From Polyangiaceae bacterium (GTDB lineage: Bacteria; Myxococcota_A; Polyangia; Polyangiales; Polyangiaceae), in NCBI GenBank assembly GCA_020846005.1, contig JADLEQ010000110.1, positions 24,998 to 88,997 on the forward strand: a stretch of DNA of 64,000 nt, given 5' to 3'. A program made the translations under genes and the position numbers. Shown here piece after piece: positions 40,302 through 48,200 of the stretch. How positions within the stretch are numbered: position 1 is the stretch's first letter; each line of letters starts with the position of its first letter. The notes under the pieces are model-generated. The model ran no database searches. It was given only the letters and a program-made list of their open reading frames with translations, and was not told the DNA's origin.

Positions 40302-42251
40302 ATGAGGCTGCAGCGCTGCTGGTGGTTCGGTGTGGCGACTTCCCTCGTGGGCGCGTGCTCGGGAGGTGAGCGGTTCACCTCGGCGACGGACGCGAGCGCG
40401 ACGCAGACGGGCGGGACCGGCGGGACCGGCGGGGCCGGGACGGACGGCAGCGCCGGCGCGGCGGGGGCGGGTGGCAGCGCCGGCGCGGCGGGAGCGGGCG
40501 GCGGCGCCAGCGGCGGCGCCTCCGCCGGCGCGAGCGGCGCGCCCCCGCGCGACGCCGGGGGCGACGCCTCCCCGGACGCCGCGGCCGGCGCCAGCGGGAG
40601 CGCCACCGACGCGAGCGACTCGCCCGCGTGCGAGGACCGCGACCAGGACGGCCACACCACCTGCGCCGGCGACTGCGACGACGACGATCCTCTCTCCCAC
40701 CCGGCGGGGCGCGAGCGGTGCGGAGACCTCGCGGACAACGACTGCGACGGCGCGACCGACGAGGGTTGCAACGGCGTCGGCACGTACGTCTCGACGACGA
40801 CGGGCGATGACACGTTCCCTGGCACCAAGACGCAGCCGGTGAAGACGGTGACCCGGGGCATCCAGAACGCGATCGCCGCGGGCGGCAACCGAGAGGTCTT
40901 CGTCGCCGAGGGGCACTACGTGGAGAAGATCCTCCTCGTCGAGGGTGTCGATCTCACGGGCGGTCACCAGTGCTCGCCGACGAGCTGCGACTGGTCGCGT
41001 GACCCCGCCGCGTACGTGAGCGTCCTCGAGGCCGTCGACGCAGAGGGGCTGTCCGCCGACGCCACGATCACCCGATCCACGAGCGTCGAAGGGTTCACGA
41101 TCGTGGGGCTCGATGGCGCGAGCGGCGGGCCGCTCGGTCGCGCCGCGGTCAGCCTGGTCGGCGGATCGCCGCGGCTGCTCTTCAACACGATCCAGGGTCC
41201 GGCGACGACGTCCTCGGACTGGCAGACCGGTCGCTCGACCGCGATCGCGATCCACGCGCCGACCACGGCCGCCGGTGGCCCCGAGCTCCGGGGCAACACC
41301 ATCCAGGGAGGGACGGCGAGCGCGGCCTCGTCGGCCGCCCTCTTGATCGACACCCCGGCCTATCCTTCGAGCGGGTTCGCCACCGCCCTCATCGTCGACA
41401 ACACCATCCTGGGGGGGACGGGCACGAACGTGAGCGCGGTCGCCGCGTGGCAGTCCGGTCCGGGCACGATCCTCCAGCGCAACTCGATCGAGGCGGGCTC
41501 GGCGACCGCGGGGAGCGCCTTCGCGGTCCGCTTCGCCGGCACCCTCGACCTCGACGCCAACACGATCAACCTGGGCTCGGGGGCGACGTGCACCGCGGCG
41601 GGGTGGTGTGGCGGGATCGAGAGCGAGAGCGGCACCGGCACCTTGACGAACAACGTCGTGCTCGGCGCCGCGTCGACGCGCTCGGCCGCCGTCGTGCTCG
41701 CGGAGATGGAACGCCCCACTGGACTGATCGGGTTCAGCTCGAACACGCTCGACGGCGCGGGCACCGCGACGAACAACACGGTGTCGGCGGCGCTCGTGCT
41801 GCAGATCGGGTCGTGCGCGTCGTGCGGCTTCGCCGGGCAGGTCGGGCAGGTGCGGAGCAACATCTTCCTCGCCGGCCGCGCCGCGCAGCGGTTCGGGGTC
41901 TACGAGGACGCGCCCGCCGGAAAGCAGCAGCACCCGCTCCTGCTGGAGAACAACCTGTTCTGGCTCGGCGGCTCGACCTCCGTGCCCGGCGCCGCGCTGT
42001 ACAGGGCGTGGGACGGCGCGGCGCAGATCCTGGTGACCACGGCGGCGGGCGTGAACGGGCTCGGCGCGTTCTTCCCGTTCACCGCGAGCGCCAACCTCTT
42101 CTCCGATCCGCTGCTCGATGCGTCGCACCGGCTCGCCGCGGGCTCGCCCGCGATCGACGCCGGTTCGACCGTCAACGCGCCGCCCACCGACCGGGACGGT
42201 CAGCCACGCCCGAACGGCGGAGGCTACGACATCGGCGCCGACGAGCGCTGA
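40302..42251 (+). CDS. Surface lipoprotein with MopE-type motif and beta-helix
   Basis: 649 residues. Signal peptide with lipobox 'LVGAC' (Cys19), then a Gly/Ala/Thr low-complexity linker to about residue 105. A MopE-type putative metal-binding motif follows: 'DRDQDGHTTCAGDCDDDDP', 'ERCGDLADNDCDGATDEGC'. The rest looks like a right-handed parallel beta-helix with Asn-rich turns ('LLFNTIQGP', 'LRGNTIQGG', 'LDANTINLG', 'VRSNIFLAG') and ends 'PNGGGYDIGADER', a common C-terminus in such proteins. Probably anchored at the cell surface; ligand unknown. GGAGG at 40291-40295 marks the start. Confidence 0.88.
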   Translation: MRLQRCWWFGVATSLVGACSGGERFTSATDASATQTGGTGGTGGAGTDGSAGAAGAGGSAGAAGAGGGASGGASAGASGAPPRDAGGDASPDAAAGASGSATDASDSPACEDRDQDGHTTCAGDCDDDDPLSHPAGRERCGDLADNDCDGATDEGCNGVGTYVSTTTGDDTFPGTKTQPVKTVTRGIQNAIAAGGNREVFVAEGHYVEKILLVEGVDLTGGHQCSPTSCDWSRDPAAYVSVLEAVDAEGLSADATITRSTSVEGFTIVGLDGASGGPLGRAAVSLVGGSPRLLFNTIQGPATTSSDWQTGRSTAIAIHAPTTAAGGPELRGNTIQGGTASAASSAALLIDTPAYPSSGFATALIVDNTILGGTGTNVSAVAAWQSGPGTILQRNSIEAGSATAGSAFAVRFAGTLDLDANTINLGSGATCTAAGWCGGIESESGTGTLTNNVVLGAASTRSAAVVLAEMERPTGLIGFSSNTLDGAGTATNNTVSAALVLQIGSCASCGFAGQVGQVRSNIFLAGRAAQRFGVYEDAPAGKQQHPLLLENNLFWLGGSTSVPGAALYRAWDGAAQILVTTAAGVNGLGAFFPFTASANLFSDPLLDASHRLAAGSPAIDAGSTVNAPPTDRDGQPRPNGGGYDIGADER

Positions 42252-42270
42252 GCGCACGCGCCGCCGCGCC

Positions 42271-43257
42271 TCACCCCGCGTCGCCGGCCGCCGAACGCGC
42301 GCGCCCAGCTCGCTCGAAGCAGCCATCGGGGATCGAGGCGGCCTGACGGATCGGGAGCGTGCGGCGGACGAACGCGGCGGTCACCGGGTCGTGATACCCG
42401 CTCGGGCCGTTGTCGACGGCCGCGCCGAGCGCTCGCTGGTGGAACCTGCCGATCCGCGCCATCAGCAGCTCGCGCAGCCACTTGCCGATCAGCGACGCCA
42501 CCATCACGAGCGGATCGGCGGCGTCGGCGTCTCGTACGAAGCGCAGCTCGCCGAGCCCTGGGAAGCGATACACGCTCGAGGCGCGCCCCTCCTCCACGAC
42601 GACGTGGAGGCGCCCTGCGAGCGGCCCGAAGCACGGACCATACGCGCCGATGCCGCCGACCTTGCCGCACACGGCCTCGACGGCGAGCCCGTGCGCCTCG
42701 CGCGCCTCGAGCACCAGGCGCTCCATGGCGTGCAGGTCCACCGCGAAGCGGTTCACGCCCCGCGCACGGGCCTCGTTCAACCGACGCACGCACACTACGC
42801 TGGAGCGCGCCCCGGCGATCTCCACCCCGAGCTCCCGCAGCGCGTCGACGTGGCGGGCGACGCGCGCGAGCAGCGGGGCCGGCGCGCAGAACCGCTCGCC
42901 CTCGAGGTGCCAGCACTGCGGCTCCGCGGCGCCCGGGCAGTCGGCGCGGAGGTCACGCTCGCCCTCGAGCGTGATCCGGGTGAAGAGCTCGGCCGGCGTG
43001 ACGGCGGCCGGCACGAGCGCGCGAGCCCACGCCTCGGCGAGCGCCACGTCGCCGTGCGCGACCAGGCGCTTCGAGTCGTCGAGATCGGCGCGCAGGGCTC
43101 GGGGCAGTGGGCGCTCGAGCGCCGCGCGTCCCCCGGCGTCGACCCGAGCCGCGACCGCGGTCACGACGAGCGGACCGAGCCTCGCGCCCAGGCCGTTCTC
43201 GTCCACCCCGAGGCGAACCCGCGGCGGCGCGCCGCGTGGGTTCGCCGCGCCGCTCAC
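42271..43257 (-). CDS. Divergent RNase HII-like protein
   Basis: 328 residues. The opening 'VRLGVDENGLGARLGPLVV' parallels the RNase HII start GVDEAGRGPLAGPVV and keeps the first Asp-Glu pair (Asp19, Glu20). Further matches are 'LRADLDDSKRL', 'FAVDLHAMERLV', and near the C-terminal third 'FVRDADAADPLVMVASLIGKWLRE', which resembles the conserved DA...ASIxAKVxRD block. Insertions relative to RNase HII are large, including 'PQCWHLEGERFCAP' and 'VCGKVGGIGAYGPCFGP'. It may cut RNA-DNA hybrids or have another nuclease role; this is not certain. GTG at 43257 overlaps the previous stop as GTGA. Confidence 0.75.
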   Translation of the reverse strand: MSGAANPRGAPPRVRLGVDENGLGARLGPLVVTAVAARVDAGGRAALERPLPRALRADLDDSKRLVAHGDVALAEAWARALVPAAVTPAELFTRITLEGERDLRADCPGAAEPQCWHLEGERFCAPAPLLARVARHVDALRELGVEIAGARSSVVCVRRLNEARARGVNRFAVDLHAMERLVLEAREAHGLAVEAVCGKVGGIGAYGPCFGPLAGRLHVVVEEGRASSVYRFPGLGELRFVRDADAADPLVMVASLIGKWLRELLMARIGRFHQRALGAAVDNGPSGYHDPVTAAFVRRTLPIRQAASIPDGCFERAGRARSAAGDAG

Positions 43258-43775
43258 CGCTCGAGGTGCCGGCGGAGCGCGACGGTCACGCTGGCGAGGT
43301 TCGGTTGGATCCGCTTCGCGAGAAAATCGGCGACCGTATCGCCCACGCGACCCGCGAGGAGCCTGGGGACGCCGCGAACGCGCGAGGCGTCGACGCGGAT
43401 CTCGCCGCGGATCTCGAGCCGGGTGCCCTCGGGGACCTCGAGGAAGCGGTTCTTCCCCGAGCAGGTGAGCGCCTCGCGAAACGCGTTCGGCTCGATACGC
43501 CAGGCGCACGTCCACTCTCCGGCGTCCCAGAACGCGTGGTCCGTCCACGAGAGCATGCTCTCGTCGAGGAACGCGCGCGCGGCGGCCGGGATCTCGCCGC
43601 CGCCGTGCCAGACGTTCACGAGCCGCACGCCGGTCGGCGCCTCCTCACGCTCGCGAACCTCGATGCGCGTGACGTTGGGGAGGTGCGCCACCAGCTCCGG
43701 CAGCTCGTCGCGGTAGGCCGCGAACACGCGGTCGCGAGGGAACGCGAGCGTGGCGTCGGCTTCGAGTTTCACCAT
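43254..43775 (-). CDS. START-fold (SRPBCC/DUF2505-like) protein
   Basis: 173 residues. The N-terminus 'MVKLEADATLAFPRDRVFAAYRDELPEL' has the beta-strand followed by 'PRDRVFAAYRDELP' typical of polyketide cyclase/START folds. Central strands 'TGVRLVNVWHGGGEIP' and 'WTCAWRIEPNAF', and 'TRLEIRGEIRVDASRVRG' late, complete a cupped sheet before a final helix 'ADFLAKRIQPNLASVTVAL'. Such proteins bind hydrophobic ligands in a cavity; the ligand is not predictable. It is translationally coupled to the RNase HII-like gene and starts at the ATG at 43775. Confidence 0.8.
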   Translation of the reverse strand: MVKLEADATLAFPRDRVFAAYRDELPELVAHLPNVTRIEVREREEAPTGVRLVNVWHGGGEIPAAARAFLDESMLSWTDHAFWDAGEWTCAWRIEPNAFREALTCSGKNRFLEVPEGTRLEIRGEIRVDASRVRGVPRLLAGRVGDTVADFLAKRIQPNLASVTVALRRHLER

Positions 43776-43828
43776 ACGGGGTGCTCGTGAACCCTCGGGG
43801 CCGAGGAGAGGTCGACCGGCGTCACCGC

Positions 43829-45382
43829 TCAGAGCCCGTAGGAGAAACCGAGCGTCGGCGCCACCGCGAGCGCGGAGTCCGGGAGGTACTGGCGCGCGCC
43901 GACCTCGAGCAGCATCGCGAGCTGCGTGCTGACCGCGTAGCCGACCCCGAAACCGCCCCCGACGAAGGCGGAGCCGCCCTGCTGGTAGACGTCCAGCTTG
44001 AAGGCCTGGCGGTTCCCGTTGTCATTCTCGGCGACGGTGGTGTTCACGCGCGCCGCGGCGCCGCCGACGCCACCGCCGACGAACGCATACGGCCGCACGC
44101 CCTTGCGCGCGTAGGAGTCGGGGATGATGTGGAAGGCGAACCGCGCCTCGCCGTGGAACGGCTGGAACGCGCTCCCTTTGTGGGCCGGGGGCCCGAGCAG
44201 CGCGTAGCCGAGCCGAGCGCCGAACACGAAGCGCTGTTTCAGTACGTACTCGTAGCTCACCATCGCGCGGAGCGTCCCCAAGGCGGCGCCGCCGACGACC
44301 GAGCCGTCGCCCTCGGCGGGGTCACGGAGGTACTGCGTCCCATCGCGGAAGTAGCAGGTCTGCGTGCCGTCCTTCTGCGCCTGCTGGCTGCAGGCGTCGT
44401 CCGCCGAGCTCACGAAGTACACGTCGGGACCGAACCACACGCTGAAGTGGTGCTGGCGAGGCTTGGTGCCCGGATCCTCCGGGGGCGTCTCCACCTCGGA
44501 CGCCTCGACGCACGCGAGCTCCTTGCACACCTGGTTGCCCGGGCAGTCGTCGTTCGTCTCGCAGCTGAGGACCTCCTCGGGCCGCGGGCACTCGCTCGGC
44601 GGGACGCCGCCCGGGAGCGCGGGCTGGCGGCCGGTGATCGCCTTGGCCAGCACCACCTTGCGAGGCGCCTGCGCGGAGCCGGCGCTCGCCACGCGATCGA
44701 GGTTCGAGTCGAACGCCGTCACGAAGTAGAGGAGCTCCCCCGGCTTCTCCACCGCCGAGCACGGCGTCAAGCCACCGTACCCGCCCTCCTGCGGCTTGAG
44801 CTGCAGCTCCTGCCATTCCTGCCCGGGCGCCTTGTATCGGACCACCACCCGCGCCGCCTCGACCCCCTCCGGCAGCTCGACGAAGATCGGCACGGGGTGG
44901 AACGTGGCCTGCTCGGCCCACGGCTCCTCCTTGAGCACGCCGATCGGCTTCTCGACGACGACCGGGGTCGGCGTCGCGGCCGGCGCCATCGCGGCCTTGG
45001 CCGCGTCGTACGCCTTCTGCACCTCCTCGGTGACGTAGTTGGAGTCCGGCGTGAGGCCGGGCTCGAGCCGCAGCATCTCCTTGAACGCCTCGACCGCGGC
45101 CTCTTGCTGGCCGAGCCCCGCGGCGCGGACCGTGCCGAGGCTCCGATAGATCCGCGCGACGAGCTCCTTGCTGCAGGCGTCCTTGCCGCACAGCTTGAGC
45201 GCTGTCTCGAGCTTCGCGGCCGCAGCCTTGAAGTTGGTCGCGAGGTAGTCCTGCTCCATGGCGTCACGCGTCAAGTTCCGGGCGCGCTCTTCCTCGCCCG
45301 CCGCGAGGGACCGGCCAGCCACGGACAGCGCGCCGAGGCCCGCGAGCAACGCGGCGACGCGAACGAAGGTTCGGGAGATCAT
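43829..45382 (-). CDS. TPR protein with C-terminal outer-membrane barrel domain
   Basis: 517 residues. The signal peptide 'VAALLAGLGALSVAGRSLAAG' ends near residue 28. Residues about 30-130 are TPR-like ('AAAKLETALKLCGKDACSKEL', 'AAVEAFKEMLRLEPGLTPD'). A Pro-rich linker, a beta-rich domain of about 150-250, and a Cys-rich stretch ('SCETNDDCPGNQVCKELACV') follow. The last 190 residues form barrel-like strands starting at 'HHFSVWFGPDVYFVSS' and ending 'VAPTLGFSYGL'. Probably exported to the outer membrane; domain order suggests a scaffold with a membrane anchor. ATG at 45382. Role unknown. Confidence 0.85.
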   Translation of the reverse strand: MISRTFVRVAALLAGLGALSVAGRSLAAGEEERARNLTRDAMEQDYLATNFKAAAAKLETALKLCGKDACSKELVARIYRSLGTVRAAGLGQQEAAVEAFKEMLRLEPGLTPDSNYVTEEVQKAYDAAKAAMAPAATPTPVVVEKPIGVLKEEPWAEQATFHPVPIFVELPEGVEAARVVVRYKAPGQEWQELQLKPQEGGYGGLTPCSAVEKPGELLYFVTAFDSNLDRVASAGSAQAPRKVVLAKAITGRQPALPGGVPPSECPRPEEVLSCETNDDCPGNQVCKELACVEASEVETPPEDPGTKPRQHHFSVWFGPDVYFVSSADDACSQQAQKDGTQTCYFRDGTQYLRDPAEGDGSVVGGAALGTLRAMVSYEYVLKQRFVFGARLGYALLGPPAHKGSAFQPFHGEARFAFHIIPDSYARKGVRPYAFVGGGVGGAAARVNTTVAENDNGNRQAFKLDVYQQGGSAFVGGGFGVGYAVSTQLAMLLEVGARQYLPDSALAVAPTLGFSYGL

Positions 45383-45569
45383 CGGGGCGGGAGTCTACCC
45401 CGGACCCCGCGCCGCTGCCTCGCTTTCCGCGCCAACCGGGGCGCCGGCCGAGGCCCCACGCGGCGTGGAGGCGGGGCCGGCGCGGGGTCCGGCCCGGCGA
45501 TCCCCGCGGAGATCTGGCTGCGGAGCCCGGTCACGTCGTGATAGTGTCCGGGCCCCCGGAGACCTCCCC

Positions 45570-46076
45570 ATGAGTGAGACCCAGCCCCTCGGACGCGACG
45601 TGTTCCTCGCCCTCGCCGCCATCGGCTGGGCGGACGGCGAGCTCGACTCCGAGGAGGCGGACGCCATCGTGCGCACCGCCCTGGAGGCGGGCCTCGACGT
45701 GGAGGCGATCGCAGAGATCGAGGCAGCGACGAAATCACCGATCGACATCGGAGTCATCGACCGCAAGGGGATGTCCAAGGAGGACCGCCTGTTCGTCTAC
45801 GCCGTCGCGTCGTGGATGACTCGCCTCGACGGCCTGGTGACGGAGGAGGAGGAGGCCGCGCTGCTGCGGCTCGGCGAGGCGCTCAAGGTGCCGGAGCGCC
45901 CGCGGTTCCACGCCGACGCCATCGCGAAAGAGGTCGCGGAGCTGTCGGAGGACGACCGGCCCGCACGCTACGACCTCCACCGGCTTCGCGCCGTGATCGG
46001 CGAGCGCCTGCACGCGGCCCAGGCCGCCCGCGCCGCGCAGCAAGCGGGCGCGCCGGGCGGCGACGCCGAGGGCTGA
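45570..46076 (+). CDS. TerB-like acidic helical protein
   Basis: 168 residues, acidic and all-helical. 'VFLALAAIGWADGELDSEEADAIV' repeats the TerB pattern of a helix followed by a W-A-D-G-x-L-D-x-E-E turn, and a second copy 'MTRLDGLVTEEEEAALLRLG' follows. TerB-family proteins occur in tellurite resistance and membrane-stress clusters; no other ter genes are near, so the function is open. Start ATG at 45570, chosen because the upstream open frame from 45258 is non-coding-like and covers the 187-bp divergent gap. Confidence 0.82.
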   Translation: MSETQPLGRDVFLALAAIGWADGELDSEEADAIVRTALEAGLDVEAIAEIEAATKSPIDIGVIDRKGMSKEDRLFVYAVASWMTRLDGLVTEEEEAALLRLGEALKVPERPRFHADAIAKEVAELSEDDRPARYDLHRLRAVIGERLHAAQAARAAQQAGAPGGDAEG

Positions 46077-46131
46077 CGGCGGCGCGGGGGTGCGCGCCGC
46101 GCGGGCCCCGCGCCGGCGCGACGCAGCGGGC

Positions 46132-47349
46132 TCAGTTGCACCGGTACAGATTGCTCGGCAGCGCGGGGCTGGTCGAGCAAGACAACGAAGAGTCGGCGCA
46201 GGTGTCGCCGGCCTTGCAGATCTCGCGCTCGTTGTTCGCCGCGCACGTCGCCCGGCACTCGACCGAGGTGTAGCGGTTCTGCTGGAAGTCGAAGATCGCG
46301 CAGCACTGCTGGCCGGCCCCGCAGTCCTCGTGGCCGTCGCAGCGGACGGGCGCCGCGTCGCAGCCGGGCTGCGAGCAGGCGCAGGTGCTCCCGGCCGCCG
46401 CGCACACGTCGATCCCCGGATCGAGGAAGCAGCATTGCTCCCCGGCGCCGCACGTCACGGGCGTGCTGGTGCCGCACACGATGCCGTCGAACGTGCCGCC
46501 GCTCCCGCCGGTGCCCGCCATGCCGCCGGTGCCCGCCATGCCGCCGGTGCCCGCCATGCCGCCGGTGCCCGCCATGCCGCCGGTGCCCGCCATGCCGCCG
46601 GTGCCCGCCATGCCGCCGGTCCCGGCCGTCCCGCCGCTGCCGCCCGTCCCGCCGCCGCCGCACGGCTGCGGGGGCGTCGGGAAGCCGAACGAGCCTGGAT
46701 CCACGCAGCCGAAGCCGACCACGGAATCGTTGACGCCGCACATGCCGGACGCCGTGCAGCAGCCGTCCAGGGTGATCGGACCGAGCGCCGTGTCCGGGCA
46801 GCTCGGATCGGGCGCCCCGGGCTGGCCGAGCTCGATGCAGCCAATGCCCCCGAACGGCGGCTGCGCGCCACACACGCCGGACGGCGCGCAGCAGCCAGAC
46901 AGCGCGCCTACCGGCGAGCTCAGATCCGGGCACTGGCCGTCGTTGGTGCAGCCCGTCTGCCCGCCGCCCCCACCCGAGCCCGCCGCGCCAGAGCCGCCGG
47001 CGCCCATGCCCCCCGTGGATCCCCCTGCCCCCATCCCACCCATGCCCCCCGCCGCGCTGCCGCCCGAGCCGGCGACGGCTCCGGCCCCAGCGCTCCCGCC
47101 CGCGCCGCCCGCCGGCCCGCCGCCGGCGCCGCCCGTGACGCCGCCGCTGCCACCCGAGGGCGAGCCCGCGACCCCCGCGCCGCCATCGGTCGTCACGCCG
47201 CCGGCACCCGCCGCGCCCGCGCCCGCCGCGCCGGCGCCCGCCCCGCCGTCCACGCCCGGGAAGTCGATGTCCGTGGAGCCGCCGCACGCGGCGGTGAGCA
47301 CCATCAGCGAGGCGAACGAGAGACCCTGCAGCGAAGTCGAGCGAGACAT
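46132..47349 (-). CDS. Cys-rich lipoprotein with Gly-Thr repeat linkers
   Basis: 405 residues. Signal peptide with lipobox 'LTAAC' (Cys22). A Gly/Ala linker of about 120 residues is followed by two similar Cys modules: 'LSGCCAPSGVCGAQPP' with 'GIGCIELG', and 'LDGCCTASGMCGVNDS' with 'GFGCVDPG'. Then comes the hexapeptide repeat array (GMAGTG) encoded by an 18-bp DNA repeat, and a C-terminal Cys-rich domain ('GEQCCFLDPGIDVC', 'GQQCCAIFDF'). The paired CC...C pattern suggests disulfide modules on the cell surface. Myxobacterial lipoproteins often have such linkers. Start ATG at 47349. Confidence 0.85.
   Translation of the reverse strand: MSRSTSLQGLSFASLMVLTAACGGSTDIDFPGVDGGAGAGAAGAGAAGAGGVTTDGGAGVAGSPSGGSGGVTGGAGGGPAGGAGGSAGAGAVAGSGGSAAGGMGGMGAGGSTGGMGAGGSGAAGSGGGGGQTGCTNDGQCPDLSSPVGALSGCCAPSGVCGAQPPFGGIGCIELGQPGAPDPSCPDTALGPITLDGCCTASGMCGVNDSVVGFGCVDPGSFGFPTPPQPCGGGGTGGSGGTAGTGGMAGTGGMAGTGGMAGTGGMAGTGGMAGTGGMAGTGGSGGTFDGIVCGTSTPVTCGAGEQCCFLDPGIDVCAAAGSTCACSQPGCDAAPVRCDGHEDCGAGQQCCAIFDFQQNRYTSVECRATCAANNEREICKAGDTCADSSLSCSTSPALPSNLYRCN
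46505..46612. repeat. 18-bp coding tandem repeat
   Basis: Six exact copies of CCGCCGGTGCCCGCCATG read on the plus strand, in frame with the lipoprotein gene on the minus strand; they encode the repeated hexapeptide GMAGTG. A degenerate seventh copy follows at 46613-46630. Being a multiple of three it does not break the frame, so the linker can change length. Confidence 0.95.
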
Positions 47350-47511
47350 GAGGAGAGCTCCTGGGAGACGGGCCCGCAGCATACGACTACGCACCGCGCC
47401 GGGCGAGCCGCACGTCCCCAACGACCCGCGCCTACCGGCGCGCTGCAAAGTGACAGCGACGCGCGACGCGCGGCGACGCCAGCCCGTGCCCCGCGCCCGC
47501 CGCGCGCCCGC

Positions 47512-48096
47512 TCAGGCGAGCGCCTCGACGCCCGGCAGCCGGACCCCCTCCGGCGGACGCACGGCGTACGAGAACGAGAGGACGAGCACCAGCACCATCC
47601 GGAACACCGTGTGCACGTCGTCGACGTCCACCTCGTCTGCGTGCAGGCTGAGCACGCCCTCGACGTGGGTGTTGACGAAGGCCATGAGGTGCGGCTGCTC
47701 CATGGCGACCACGTCGTCGCTGTCGACCGCCTCCGCCGGATCGCGCCTGCGGAGCTCCTCGTCGAGCGCGAGGAGCTCGGCCGTCGCCTCGATCTCCTGG
47801 AGCTCGATCGGCTTGACGCGCTCGCCGTAGCACCGCTCGAAGCCCAGCCAGACGCCGACCGACAGGAAGTAGCCGAGCGCGAGGGCCGTCTCGTCGAGGG
47901 GCCGGCCCAGGGACTCGGCGACCCAGGCCGCGACCGCTGGCTGCGCGCGCTCCAGGCGCTCGAAAGCGGAGTCCAGCTCCCCCCGCGCCTCGTCGTGGTC
48001 CTCCGCCGAGACGATGCCGGCGACGGCGCTCGCCGCTCGCTCGTCCACACGCGCCCACGGAGCGACTGGACGGATGGCGCTACGACGAACCCACAC
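47512..48096 (-). CDS. Hypothetical cytosolic protein
   Basis: 194 residues. It is acidic and mostly helical, with no signal peptide. Segments include 'ARGELDSAFERLERAQPAVA', 'LALGYFLSVGVWLGFERCYG', 'QEIEATAELLALDEELRRRD' and 'VFRMVLVLVLSFSYAVRPP'. The hydrophobic C-terminal stretch could be a buried core helix. I do not recognise a family. The start GTG at 48096 follows from the open frame; a later start near residue 20 is possible. It reads toward the lipoprotein gene 162 bp away on the same strand and is divergent from the VanW gene (104 bp). Confidence 0.75.
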   Translation of the reverse strand: MWVRRSAIRPVAPWARVDERAASAVAGIVSAEDHDEARGELDSAFERLERAQPAVAAWVAESLGRPLDETALALGYFLSVGVWLGFERCYGERVKPIELQEIEATAELLALDEELRRRDPAEAVDSDDVVAMEQPHLMAFVNTHVEGVLSLHADEVDVDDVHTVFRMVLVLVLSFSYAVRPPEGVRLPGVEALA

Positions 48097-48200
48097 GGCG
48101 ATCCGACGCTAGCACCGCGACCCGCGGGCGCTATCGTGCGCGCGGCCGCCGCGGCCGGGACGCCGACGGGAGGCGCGGCGCGCGGCGGCCCCCCTGCGAG

